From NCBI GenBank assembly GCA_025594325.1, contig JANHCV010000011.1, forward strand, positions 744,001 to 808,000: a DNA stretch of 64,000 nt. The letters run 5' to 3'. This DNA comes from Blastocladiella emersonii ATCC 22665 (lineage: Eukaryota; Blastocladiomycota; Blastocladiomycetes; Blastocladiales; Blastocladiaceae). Position numbers and translations under genes: made by a program. The notes under the pieces are model-generated. The model was not told where the DNA came from, did no database searches, and saw nothing but the letters and a program-made list of their open reading frames with translations. Below are positions 11,469-18,956 of the stretch, one piece after another. Position 1 is the stretch's first letter. Each line of letters starts with the position of its first letter.

Positions 11469-11676
11469 CTGTTGCGCTGAGCGCTTGCTGTTGGACCTCG
11501 GTGCCAGCGAAGGACGGGCACGTTGTTAGGTGGAGGAGGCACGCTGCGCGGTCGCCTTTCGGGAACACACGATGGCACTGCTTGCAACGACGTCTTACAT
11601 GACGCCGCGTCGCAAGTTTGGGGCCAAGCTCCTCGAAGTGCTCGGCCACAAGTGGGTGAAGCCGTGGGGGGCTCAT
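11469..11676 (-). pseudogene. First exon of a second hAT transposase copy (truncated)
   Basis: The ATG at 11676 opens a frame matching exon 1 of the intact hAT gene: the same RLHPLV start and the same zinc-finger spacing (CKQC, LLHLTTC), ending at a GTCCCT donor in the same phase (phase 1). The catalytic and hATC exons are missing downstream, where the 12-bp array lies instead. The amino-acid sequence is clearly diverged from the intact copy, so this is a paralogous element. The PLV sits about 300 bp upstream of this ATG. Confidence 0.65.
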
Positions 11677-11975
11677 GGTCGCAAGCGATGCCAGAAGGTT
11701 GACGGCGGTAGCGGATCGGATGCTGATGGGCGCTGTGTCTCTGAATCGTGTCGTACGAGTGCTGGGATTCATGTCCGGGAAGGAGGAACGACGCGGAGTC
11801 CGACGCGTGGCCGCCACGCAAGCAGCCCGCGACGGTTCCGCACCCGAGTGACCTCATCGATGTCACGTGTGGCTCTGAAACCTCGGGAAACCTCTCTTTT
11901 GAACGAGCCGCCGTGGCTGAGCCGCCTCGCGAAAGAAGCCACCCGAAATTCGCATTATTGACTGAGTGAGGGGAA

Positions 11976-11980
11976 CATAC
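11976..11980 (+). repeat. Target-site duplication (left)
   Basis: CATAC directly abutting the left end of the PLV. The same CATAC follows the right end at 27250-27254. A 5-bp duplication fits a retroviral-type integrase. Confidence 0.8.
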
Positions 11981-12006
11981 TGTCGTATCCCTTAAGGGAT
12001 ACGACA
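11981..12006. repeat. Terminal palindrome of the PLV (left)
   Basis: Perfect 26-bp palindrome: TGTCGTATCCCTT followed by its exact reverse complement. It gives the element TG...CA ends. The same palindrome ends the right TIR. Confidence 0.9.
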
Positions 12007-12132
12007 TGGGCTGACCCACTGCCACTCGGGCTGACCAATTGCTTACCCCGAGCAGTTGGCAGCAGTCACTCGGGGTAACCACGTGAGACCCCGTTGCTTA
12101 CCCCGGGTGGTTAATAATATGTCGGATTCAAA

Positions 12133-12159
12133 TGTCGGATTCCCTTAGGGAACACGACA
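12133..12159. repeat. Imperfect inner copy of the terminal palindrome
   Basis: TGTCGGATTCCCTTAGGG followed by AACACGACA: a degenerate version of the terminal palindrome 150 bp inward. It is mirrored at 27071-27097. Possibly a second integrase or replication-protein site. Confidence 0.6.
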
Positions 12160-12457
12160 CGCGGGCGGAGGCCGAAGGCCGAAGAAGGGCGGCGGCGGGC
12201 GGGGTCACGTGGGTCACGTGCAGATGAACAGCGCGTGGACACGGCTGCGAGTCGATCTGCGAGTCGATCTGCGAGACAAGTCCGAGAGCAGATCCCTGAG
12301 CCCGTCCCTGACCAACCGCTCGGGCTGACCATTGCTTACCCCGAGCGGTCGGCGGCGGCTGGCGAGCGCAGCGAGACGAAGAGCAGCGCAGCTGCGGCTA
12401 CCCACTGACAGAGTTCCCTGGTCTGGTCCCTGAGCACAGCTGCAAGTCGATCTGTTT

Positions 12458-12692
12458 GGTCGCGGCAATAGGCCCTTGAAGGCTCTTGGAATAATTCCAC
12501 GAGAGGTCGGCGGTCAGTCCAAGAACGCAAGCAGCGACCCGGGTCGGCGACCACGGAGTCACTCCACGAGCCGGCCCACGACTTGGTCGGCGACTTGGTC
12601 GCGGCAATAGGCCCTTGAAGGCTCTCGGAATAATTCCACGAGAGGTCGGCGGTCAGTCCAAGAACGCAAGCAGCGACCCAGGTTGGCGACCA
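12458..12692 (+). repeat. 96-bp direct duplication inside the left TIR
   Basis: 12458-12553 and 12597-12692 are nearly identical direct repeats (starting GGTCGCGGCAATAGG, ending GGCGACCA), separated by 43 bp. The mirror image lies in the right TIR at 26538-26772. Confidence 0.85.
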
Positions 12693-13051
12693 GCCCCTGA
12701 CGGCTCTCGATGGCCGCCCCGAACTGGACCGGGTTGGAGCTCACTGGACCGGGTTCAAAGACAACCCGGTCCATGAAATTCGCTCGGGGTAAGCCATGGA
12801 CCAGGTTGACCGGGTTGACCGGGTTGTTTTAAAGTAACAGTGTAGTGAAAAGGGGGGAGGGACCGCTCCAGTGCCACTCTTCCCCCCCTTTCAAATCCCT
12901 AAAGGTCAATCGACCCCCTCAACCCGGTCCACCCGGTCCATGGCTTACCCCGAGCGAATTTCAATTGACTTGGTCCATTGAACCCGGTCCATGGCTTACG
13001 GCGAACGATTCAAAGGGCGGGAAACCTGGTCCAGGCTGCCGTGACCCGGTC

Positions 13052-13393
13052 CATGGCTTACGGCGAGCTGTTCAAAAAGTGGGCAGGGGCCCTGGTCGGG
13101 TCCACGATGCCGTAGTGTGTCCCGTTGCTACGTCATGCCAAGTGCGTTGAATGCGTTTGTCAATTTAAACTTTGTTGGACTACTGTAACTATGCGAGGCT
13201 GTATCAAAGAGATCGCCCCCCTGCCCAAGCCGCCATGCGATCACTATGATGCTCCCAGCTGGGTCCATGACAATGAGCTGCTGTGGGTCCAAGTCGTGTA
13301 CCCGTGCTGCGGGCACAAGTACACATACCGCCGGGTAGTCTGAGAGCGACCAGTAAAGGCTTCAAGGTAGCTAACCAAGTTAACTTGAAGGAT
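13052..13393. other. Unassigned strip between left TIR and first PLV gene
   Basis: About 340 bp. Minus-strand frames here (for example the one ending at 13128) show reasonable codon choice over 60 residues but no ATG in good context and no promoter motif. There may be a small or frameshifted gene; I cannot resolve it. Confidence 0.3.
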
Positions 13394-13549
13394 CTATTCA
13401 AAGCAGACAGTGTACACAACCTTGGCACCTGGCAGGGCCACGTCGCGGATGGCCGTGTAGTTGGCTGTCGACTGGGGGCCCGGACGGCCAGTCCAAGGGA
13501 TGCTCGTGGAAGGTGCGCGGGGCGTTGATGCAGTAGAGCCAGTATTCAT
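13394..13549 (-). CDS. Possible small PLV protein (51 aa)
   Basis: ATG at 13549. Thr/Ser/Pro-rich N-terminus and a C-terminal half with the GC-rich third positions of the neighbouring virus genes (STANYTAIRDVALPGAKVVY). No known family. It lies directly downstream of the 33-aa membrane protein gene in the same orientation. The upstream promoter motif is weak, so this is tentative. Confidence 0.3.
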   Translation of the reverse strand: MNTGSTASTPRAPSTSIPWTGRPGPQSTANYTAIRDVALPGAKVVYTVCFE

Positions 13550-13603
13550 TGTCCTGTGTCTTACTATGCCTTCGCAGAAAGAATTTAAAGCACATGTCGT
13601 TGC

Positions 13604-13705
13604 TTACTCTACGGCGTGGAATACTTTGCTTGTGTACCTGACAATGGCCAGGTTGGCTACAAGGATCAGGGCGTTGGTGGCAACAAGGAGCGTCTCGAGG
13701 ATCAT
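13604..13705 (-). CDS. Small single-pass membrane protein of the PLV (33 aa)
   Basis: ATG at 13705. One hydrophobic helix (ETLLVATNALILVANLAIV) is followed by a short basic/aromatic tail. The sequence before the ATG (TTGTTGTACTGTAAAC) matches the promoter-like motif of the capsid and ATPase genes, which is the main reason to believe it. Small membrane proteins are common in virions of this class. Role unknown. Confidence 0.5.
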   Translation of the reverse strand: MILETLLVATNALILVANLAIVRYTSKVFHAVE

Positions 13706-13726
13706 GTTTACAGTACAACAACAATT
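13706..13726 (-). promoter_or_regulatory. PLV promoter-like motif upstream of the 33-aa gene
   Basis: AATTGTTGTTGTACTGTAAAC directly before the ATG; same layout as before the capsid, ATPase and 375-aa genes. Confidence 0.5.
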
Positions 13727-13736
13727 AAAGTCAACG

Positions 13737-14480
13737 TCAGATGAACGCGAGCTCGACGTAGAAGGGTTGGCCAAGAAAGTCGACAGAGCGCAGGTTCTCG
13801 TCTACCATGTCAATGTCAATACAGTCAATCTGCTGGGCCTGTCCCTGCGCGTCAAAGCGAAAGTAGTCACCCATGTGTGGTCGATGCTCGAACCAGCTGC
13901 CAAAGGGTTGCGTGACGTGGATGCTACAAAGTACGCCGTTGTCTTGTGGGTACGCGCTGTACATGTTGTCCGCGAGCCGGGTGCCAAGGTTGCGCGAGTA
14001 GACGTGAAGCAGGTTGATGGGCGAGATGTTGACCAGCGCCGACGCGTACTGGACCTTGCTGTAGCCATACGCTCCAACAAAGCCCATGTGGACGTTCAGC
14101 GACGCTGTCCCTGTTCCAATTGTAAAGTCGACCGTGTCGTTGGCCAGGCGCATCTTCTGGGTAGTCGAGTCAACCTGGACGTCCCATGTGCCCTGCCAGA
14201 GGTACGCTGAGGGCGCGTTGTTGAGCAGGCTCTTGAGCGTGGCCGTGAACGTCTCGACCGTGTAGTTGCCATCAGGGACGGTGATGGTGCCCGGGAACGT
14301 CAGCGCGCCACGGCTCTGGGTCAGGTACACTTTGTTGGCCTTGGAGTTGACCGTGTGCCAGCTGTTGCAGAGGTACGCCGAGTTGACCTTGACGCCGCGC
14401 ACGGACAGGGGTCGTGGTAGGTACAGGATGCCGTTCTTGAGGTCGCGGCTGCAGATGGTCAGCGTCTTGTACTCGGACAT
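13737..14480 (-). CDS. Minor capsid (penton-like) protein of the PLV
   Basis: 247 aa. The N-terminal third ends in the pattern FPGTITVPDGNYTVETF followed by a leucine-rich helix. This VPDGNYT...L...L block is typical of penton/minor capsid proteins of polintons, virophages and PLVs, which form single-jelly-roll pentamers at capsid vertices. The rest is beta-rich with few charged clusters, as expected for a jelly roll. It is the most promoter-distal of the recognised virion genes on the minus strand. An ATTGTTGTCTTTGTTTAA motif lies directly before the ATG. Family assignment is by motif and gene position. Confidence 0.75.
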   Translation of the reverse strand: MSEYKTLTICSRDLKNGILYLPRPLSVRGVKVNSAYLCNSWHTVNSKANKVYLTQSRGALTFPGTITVPDGNYTVETFTATLKSLLNNAPSAYLWQGTWDVQVDSTTQKMRLANDTVDFTIGTGTASLNVHMGFVGAYGYSKVQYASALVNISPINLLHVYSRNLGTRLADNMYSAYPQDNGVLCSIHVTQPFGSWFEHRPHMGDYFRFDAQGQAQQIDCIDIDMVDENLRSVDFLGQPFYVELAFI

Positions 14481-14502
14481 TTAAACAAAGACAACAATTT
14501 AT
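14481..14502 (-). promoter_or_regulatory. PLV promoter-like motif upstream of the minor capsid gene
   Basis: AATTGTTGTCTTTGTTTAA immediately before the ATG: the shared T-rich-GTTG...TAAA pattern. Confidence 0.5.
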
Positions 14503-14765
14503 TGTACAGCTGTCCCCGTGTCGTCAGCGTCTGCCTCAAAGATCTCGCTCGTTGGTCGGTTGTACCAGGTGTGAATGTCTTGGGCAAGGTCGGCGCCCTT
14601 GGTCACCATCTGCGCAATGGAGCTCACAGCGGGGTTGTGCGACCGCTCAAAGAACTTGGACACAGCCTTGACGCCTTTGAGGACGGTCGGCATGTGTTTG
14701 TTGACAAAGGACCCGACCTGGCCGAGCACATTGCTAAAGTTGGTCCAGAGGTTACGGAAGATCAT
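14499..14765 (-). CDS. Small PLV virion-type protein (88 aa), function unknown
   Basis: I place the start at the ATG at 14765, preceded by TTAAACCCGCC; the open frame runs further up but overlaps the capsid gene. Residues 1-40 form an amphipathic, moderately basic helix-rich segment (FRNLWTNFSNVLGQVGSF). The C-terminus is acidic (IFEADADDTG). Size, position between the two capsid genes and the amphipathic N-terminus recall small membrane-active or cement proteins of related viruses; that role is inference. Confidence 0.6.
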   Translation of the reverse strand: MIFRNLWTNFSNVLGQVGSFVNKHMPTVLKGVKAVSKFFERSHNPAVSSIAQMVTKGADLAQDIHTWYNRPTSEIFEADADDTGTAVQ

Positions 14766-14806
14766 GGCGGGTTTAACTCTATGCAAGAAAAGAAAGGACA
14801 GGGCCG

Positions 14807-16027
14807 TTACTTGTAGATGTTGATCTCGCCGGTTGGCAGGAACTCGTAGACCACGTCGATGCCAATGAAGGCGTCCACGCGCTGGTTTGGGGCCACGCTT
14901 GAAGTCAGGATCACCTGCATGTCCACGGCCTGGCTCTTGCAAGACTTGTCACCGCTGACCACGGTGCGACTCGACTCGAGGTCACGGCCGACAACAAAGG
15001 TACCCTCGGCCAGCGCGTTGAACTTGTCGACTGTGAGGCCAGCGCCAATGACGTGGCCATGGAAGGCATTGGTCAGCTCAACGAACGCCTCGGACGCGTA
15101 GTCGTCACAGCGGATGGGTCGCTGAGGGAAGAGTCGGCCGGCCACGCTGAACTGGTACGATGTAATGGTCTTGGCACGAAGGAACGAGTCCTTGGCATTG
15201 TCGTTGAGCACGGCATTGTCGCGGAACGACAGCAGGATGTCTTTCTGTGAGGCCAAGCGGTCCGAGATGTTGAGCGTCGAGTTGGGCACCGAGTAGTTCA
15301 GGAAGTGGTGGTTGTAGGTCGTGCCAAAGAGCTTGAGGCCCTGCTTCTTGAAGGCCGCGTCCATGACCGCGATCTGCTGGTCGTTGAGCTTGATCAGGTC
15401 CGAGACAATGCAGACGTCCTTGACTGTGTAGCCCGGGATTGCATTGTTCTTGACCACGCAGGCGTCGCTGCCAGGTGCAAGGGTGAACTCGACGCGGATG
15501 CCGCCCGTGTACTTCATTGGGAGGTGCTTCTGGTTTGCCAGCAGGGCGGATTTGATGGGCAGCATGTACCGGTGCAGCCCGGACGAGACGGCGAACTTGT
15601 CAGCGCCGGACGCAAAGTAGCCCTGTGCCACACCAAGACACGAGTCCTTGAGGTACTGGGGGACCGTCACGTCGGCCTCGATGCGCTGACGCAGGTTGTA
15701 GTACGGGAGCTCTTCGAGTAGGGCACCGGACGCGCTGTAGATGCGGACACGGTCAATGACGCTGAAGATACCATCGCAGAAAGCAACGTTGGCGTCCGTG
15801 GTCTTGGCCGAGAACTGCAGGAAAGTACAGTGCGTGTCCATCATGTCGTCGCGCGGCGGGAGCAGGACGCTGATGCTGTTGCCAGGAGCAAACTCGGGGC
15901 CGCCCTGAGCCGTGAACTGGACGGTCTGGCGCTTGGCATAGACGGACTCCTTGGGCAGGTTGAACGACATCTCGGGAGGGAGAGTCTTGGACAGGACCTG
16001 CAAGAACTGGGCGTTGGTACTGGACAT
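14807..16027 (-). CDS. Major capsid protein (double jelly-roll) of the PLV
   Basis: 406 aa, beta-rich throughout. The N-terminus has the capsid-like pattern FTAQGGPEFAPGNSISVLLPP, then DTHCTFLQFSAKTT and a helix-loop RVRIYSASGALLEELPYYN, which fits the first jelly roll of DJR capsid proteins in PLVs and virophages. A second set of strands with FLNYSVPNSTLNI follows and should form the second barrel. Trimers would build the capsid shell. Shorter than most Polinton capsid proteins but plausible for PLVs. A TTTTTTTTGTTGCCGAGTCC...TAAACC leader lies before the ATG. The ATPase gene lies upstream and the minor capsid gene downstream, the usual morphogenesis cluster. Confidence 0.82.
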   Translation of the reverse strand: MSSTNAQFLQVLSKTLPPEMSFNLPKESVYAKRQTVQFTAQGGPEFAPGNSISVLLPPRDDMMDTHCTFLQFSAKTTDANVAFCDGIFSVIDRVRIYSASGALLEELPYYNLRQRIEADVTVPQYLKDSCLGVAQGYFASGADKFAVSSGLHRYMLPIKSALLANQKHLPMKYTGGIRVEFTLAPGSDACVVKNNAIPGYTVKDVCIVSDLIKLNDQQIAVMDAAFKKQGLKLFGTTYNHHFLNYSVPNSTLNISDRLASQKDILLSFRDNAVLNDNAKDSFLRAKTITSYQFSVAGRLFPQRPIRCDDYASEAFVELTNAFHGHVIGAGLTVDKFNALAEGTFVVGRDLESSRTVVSGDKSCKSQAVDMQVILTSSVAPNQRVDAFIGIDVVYEFLPTGEINIYK

Positions 16028-16058
16028 GGTTTAGTTTAGGACTCGGCAACAAAAAAAA
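16028..16058 (-). promoter_or_regulatory. PLV promoter-like motif upstream of the major capsid gene
   Basis: Eight Ts, then GTTGCCGAGTCC, then TAAACTAAACC and the ATG. Strongest copy of the shared motif. Confidence 0.55.
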
Positions 16059-16067
16059 GTCAAGAGT

Positions 16068-16865
16068 CTACTGCTTCACGATCCACTCGCTGAAGCTGTC
16101 TACGAGCCGGTACTTGGGCGGGTTCTGGTTGTTGACGCCCAGGAAGCGTCGCTTCGTGTTGCCAGTACGCGTGTCAAAGAGCTGTTCAATGATGGCCTCA
16201 AACTCCTTGAGGTCGAACTGCGACCCAATCTCCTTGTGCAGCGTCTGGACCTCGGTCTTGTCATAGATTGGGTAGACCACGCTGTAGCTGCAGTTGATAC
16301 GCAGGGTCTTGGGCAGGGCACACCACCGCTGGACGCCAATGATGCAGCTGATCTTCAAGTGCTGCGAGTTGCACAGAAAGTTGGTCAGCGTTTGGTGGCT
16401 CAGCAGCTTGAGCCCAAGCACGTCGTCGATGATCAGCAGCTGGTCCTGGAGCGCCTTCTTGCCAGACTCTTCGAATGTCTTGGTCAGGTCCTGGCGCATC
16501 TTGAGCAGGGTCGGGATGAACTGCTCGGGGTCCGTGACGATGCAGCTTGGCTTGATCTTGAGCCAGTCCGGGTCGCGCTCCTGGGGGTCCAGCACGTTGC
16601 GCTCCTTCTTGGGCGGTCGCAGGATCGGTTGACTGGCAATGTACTTGTACTTGTCGTCGGCGTGGAACGTCGGGTTAAAGACCCAGATGTTGTCGAACTG
16701 GCCCTTGTAAAAGTGCGGGAAGCAGACCATGTTTGCGATCAGCGTCGACTTGCCCTGACCCTTGGCGCCAATGACGTTCATGGTGAACGGGTGCTTGGGG
16801 ATCGGCAGCGGCTCGCCGTCGTCGTTGCGCGTAAAGCCGTTGTCAATGGCAACAATGTCGTACAT
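16068..16865 (-). CDS. FtsK/HerA-like genome-packaging ATPase of the PLV
   Basis: 265 aa. Walker A is GAKGQGKST (about residues 34-42) after a hydrophobic strand. Walker B is QLLIIDDVLG. A SCIIGVQRW-type segment downstream fits the strand before the sensor/arginine region of A32-like ATPases. Such enzymes pump DNA into preformed DJR capsids. Length is normal for the family. It is followed by the major capsid gene across a 40-bp gap and has the CTTTTTTGTTGGCAGTCTTTAA motif directly before its ATG. Confidence 0.85.
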   Translation of the reverse strand: MYDIVAIDNGFTRNDDGEPLPIPKHPFTMNVIGAKGQGKSTLIANMVCFPHFYKGQFDNIWVFNPTFHADDKYKYIASQPILRPPKKERNVLDPQERDPDWLKIKPSCIVTDPEQFIPTLLKMRQDLTKTFEESGKKALQDQLLIIDDVLGLKLLSHQTLTNFLCNSQHLKISCIIGVQRWCALPKTLRINCSYSVVYPIYDKTEVQTLHKEIGSQFDLKEFEAIIEQLFDTRTGNTKRRFLGVNNQNPPKYRLVDSFSEWIVKQ

Positions 16866-16887
16866 TTAAAGACTGCCAACAAAAAAG
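16866..16887 (-). promoter_or_regulatory. PLV promoter-like motif upstream of the ATPase gene
   Basis: CTTTTTTGTTGGCAGTCTTTAA abutting the ATG. Confidence 0.55.
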
Positions 16888-16891
16888 GGCG

Positions 16892-18607
16892 TCAGTCCCA
16901 GCCGAGGTCAAGCACAATGCCGCTGCGCCTTGGGGTCTCACGGACCTGCTTGACGGGCCGCTCAGGGATCTTCTGGTGACGCTGGATCTTGGGCGCTGTC
17001 AGCCCGCTACCCGCTGCCCGCTTGTCTGTGAACAGCTTCGCGTCGGTCGGCTTCTTGTAGCCCAGTTGCTTGAGGATCTGTTCGAGGAGCATGTCGGTCT
17101 TCTTAGAACTACTGCCAGAATTGTTTTGCGCGGCCAGCTCCCTGATCATGGCCTCAAGGCCGCTTGTGTCGGCAGGCTGGACAATGACTTGGGGTGCAGG
17201 GATCGTGTCCAGCTTGGACCCAAGGTCTTGGAGCGTCTTGGTCATGGCCTCGTTGCTCTGGGTCTGCCCTTGGATCGCGCCCTGGACGCCGCTTGCGAGC
17301 TGGTTCATGAGCACCTGCTGGTTGCTGAGCGCAGAGGACATGCCCGTGGCAATCTCAGACACAAGCGCGCGGTTGCCAGCGTCAATCTGGCGGACAAAGT
17401 CGTTGCGTTCGGCTCGGAGCGTGTCCACGATCCCAGACGCGAGGTTGGCAAATGCGTCCATGGCCAGTCCCTGAGCGGCCGCCGACTGCTCGATGAGCGC
17501 CTGGTACGCCTGGTACTGCATGACCTGGGACCCGGCAAACTGCGAGGCAATGAGCTCGAGCGCGGCCATGACGTTCGGGTCATTGTTGTACTGGACCAGG
17601 ATCTGCTGCCGCATGTCCACGTTCTGCTCGTAGTAGTTGTTCTCGTACTGGGTGATGAACTGCCGCATGTCGACGTTCTGCGTGTTCTGCTGCGTGTAGC
17701 TGTTGTACACGAACTGGTTAAACTGTTGAAAGTTCTGGACAACGTCGACCTCCATGTCGTCTGTGGTTGTCAGCGCCTGCTCGGGGTTGTAGACCTGCAA
17801 GTCCTTGGAGCCCTCGATCATGCGTGCCTCGTCCATGGCCGGGTGGACGTGACCCTCGTTGTACACGCCTTGCCGCTGTGCCACGTCCGGGCCGTAGCTT
17901 GGTGGCATGACCACGAGGTCGCGGGTGCCGTCGTCAAGCCTTGGGGGCGGGTCGTTGCCGCCGTCATTGTCATTCTGGATCAGGTACTGGCCGGGGATCA
18001 TGGCGCCGTACTTGTCAATGTCTTGACCAACATAGTCGCCGGCCTTGACCGGGTACTGCTCGGGCATGACTGGCCGGACGGGCACGGGGAGCAAGTGGTC
18101 CGGTACAGCGTCCTCGTCAATGACGTCCAGGGCTCGCGAGATCTCTTCTGCCAGCTCGTCGCGCTCCTCTTCGCTGCTGCCCCTGTTGCTGTCCGTGGCC
18201 AACTCGGGGGCCTCTGGTCTGGGGCTTGCCGCTGGTGGAGCAACTGGGACTCGAGTGACCTTGCCCGTTGCCTGGTGCTCTTCCCACGCTTTAAGCGTGT
18301 CTTGGACGTGCTCCTGGAGGTCCTTGACCTCGTACCCAGTGACGCCGTCCTGGTGCTTGAGGTAGAACAGCGAGTCGCCTCGTTTGCGGCCAAAGTCGTT
18401 GGCATAGCTCTCGGGCGTCACCTTGTAGTCAAAGGCAAGGATGTAAGGCACCCAGACGTCGAGGAGCTCTTTGGCATTGGGGAACGTGTACTCGCGGCCA
18501 TCAATGGTCGCCTTGATCTTCTGCCCTGCAAGGCGCTCAGCCGTGATGCGGCCGTTGGTTGCCTTGGTCACTCTTGCAAGTAGTTCTGGTACTGTTCTTC
18601 GGCCCAT
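16892..18607 (-). CDS. Large PLV protein of unknown function (571 aa)
   Basis: ATG at 18607. The N-terminal ~110 residues look like a compact alpha/beta domain (basic; contains KIKATIDGREYTFPNAKELL). An acidic, proline-rich linker follows (about 115-270), then a long Gln/Asn-rich helical part (QQFNQFVYNSYTQQN and similar), then helices rich in Ala/Ser with regular hydrophobics (QQVLMNQLASGVQGAIQGQ). The C-terminus is basic with GYKKPTDAKLF. The layout suggests a structural or scaffold-like protein able to form long helical bundles. I do not recognise a family. It lies just upstream of the ATPase gene. Confidence 0.7.
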   Translation of the reverse strand: MGRRTVPELLARVTKATNGRITAERLAGQKIKATIDGREYTFPNAKELLDVWVPYILAFDYKVTPESYANDFGRKRGDSLFYLKHQDGVTGYEVKDLQEHVQDTLKAWEEHQATGKVTRVPVAPPAASPRPEAPELATDSNRGSSEEERDELAEEISRALDVIDEDAVPDHLLPVPVRPVMPEQYPVKAGDYVGQDIDKYGAMIPGQYLIQNDNDGGNDPPPRLDDGTRDLVVMPPSYGPDVAQRQGVYNEGHVHPAMDEARMIEGSKDLQVYNPEQALTTTDDMEVDVVQNFQQFNQFVYNSYTQQNTQNVDMRQFITQYENNYYEQNVDMRQQILVQYNNDPNVMAALELIASQFAGSQVMQYQAYQALIEQSAAAQGLAMDAFANLASGIVDTLRAERNDFVRQIDAGNRALVSEIATGMSSALSNQQVLMNQLASGVQGAIQGQTQSNEAMTKTLQDLGSKLDTIPAPQVIVQPADTSGLEAMIRELAAQNNSGSSSKKTDMLLEQILKQLGYKKPTDAKLFTDKRAAGSGLTAPKIQRHQKIPERPVKQVRETPRRSGIVLDLGWD

Positions 18608-18684
18608 GATGGTTACTGTATGGACCGAAAATAAAACGTCCCCCTGTCGGTACCTTTTTCCCCGTGGCAGGTGCCTTTTGTCCC

Positions 18685-18936
18685 TCAGACGGTGCTATTT
18701 GCCCCCTGGTCCTGGCGCTTGGCGTTGAGTGCCTTGTAGATCCGGATCTTGACCCGCTCTGCCCGCGCTGCCTCGTCGTCAACGTGCGTGTACCGGTTGG
18801 CCTTGCAGTCGCGCTTCCGTAGCCACTTGGCCTTGTCCTTGTCGCTCTTGCTGTACCAGCTGCTTGGCACGGGCATGGTCCCGGCGAGGTGCTCCCGCCA
18901 CTCGTCCAGGCTCAGGTCATGGTCGCTGGAAATCAT
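18685..18936 (-). CDS. Small basic PLV protein (83 aa), function unknown
   Basis: ATG at 18936, only 20 bp from the divergent ATG of the fibre gene. Lys/Arg-rich middle (KDKAKWLRKRDCKANRY) and a helical C-terminal half, so nucleic-acid binding is possible. No family recognised. Its promoter must overlap that of the fibre gene. Confidence 0.55.
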   Translation of the reverse strand: MISSDHDLSLDEWREHLAGTMPVPSSWYSKSDKDKAKWLRKRDCKANRYTHVDDEAARAERVKIRIYKALNAKRQDQGANSTV

Positions 18937-18956
18937 TCTGTTGCTTAAGGTTAAAC

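Larger units (their letters stand above)
11981..13051 (+). repeat. Left terminal inverted repeat of the PLV
   Basis: Matches 26179-27249 in inverse with no net indel (paired coordinates always sum to 39,230). I found only three mismatches, all in the inner 100 bp or so; I spot-checked rather than aligned the whole length. Rich in short motifs related to CCATGGCTTACCCCGAGC and ACCCGGTCC. No convincing gene. Confidence 0.95.

Noticed and set aside
12111..12774. Small open frames within the left TIR, mirrored identically in the right TIR (26456-27119)
   Set aside because: They overlap one another, are rich in Arg/Ser/Pro, lack the PLV promoter motif and exist in both TIRs only because the TIRs are copies.
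16976..18583. 535-residue plus-strand open frame opposite the 571-aa PLV gene
   Set aside because: Antisense shadow caused by strong GC third-position bias; Leu/Val/Arg-rich with no domain. The minus strand has the promoter motif and sensible composition.
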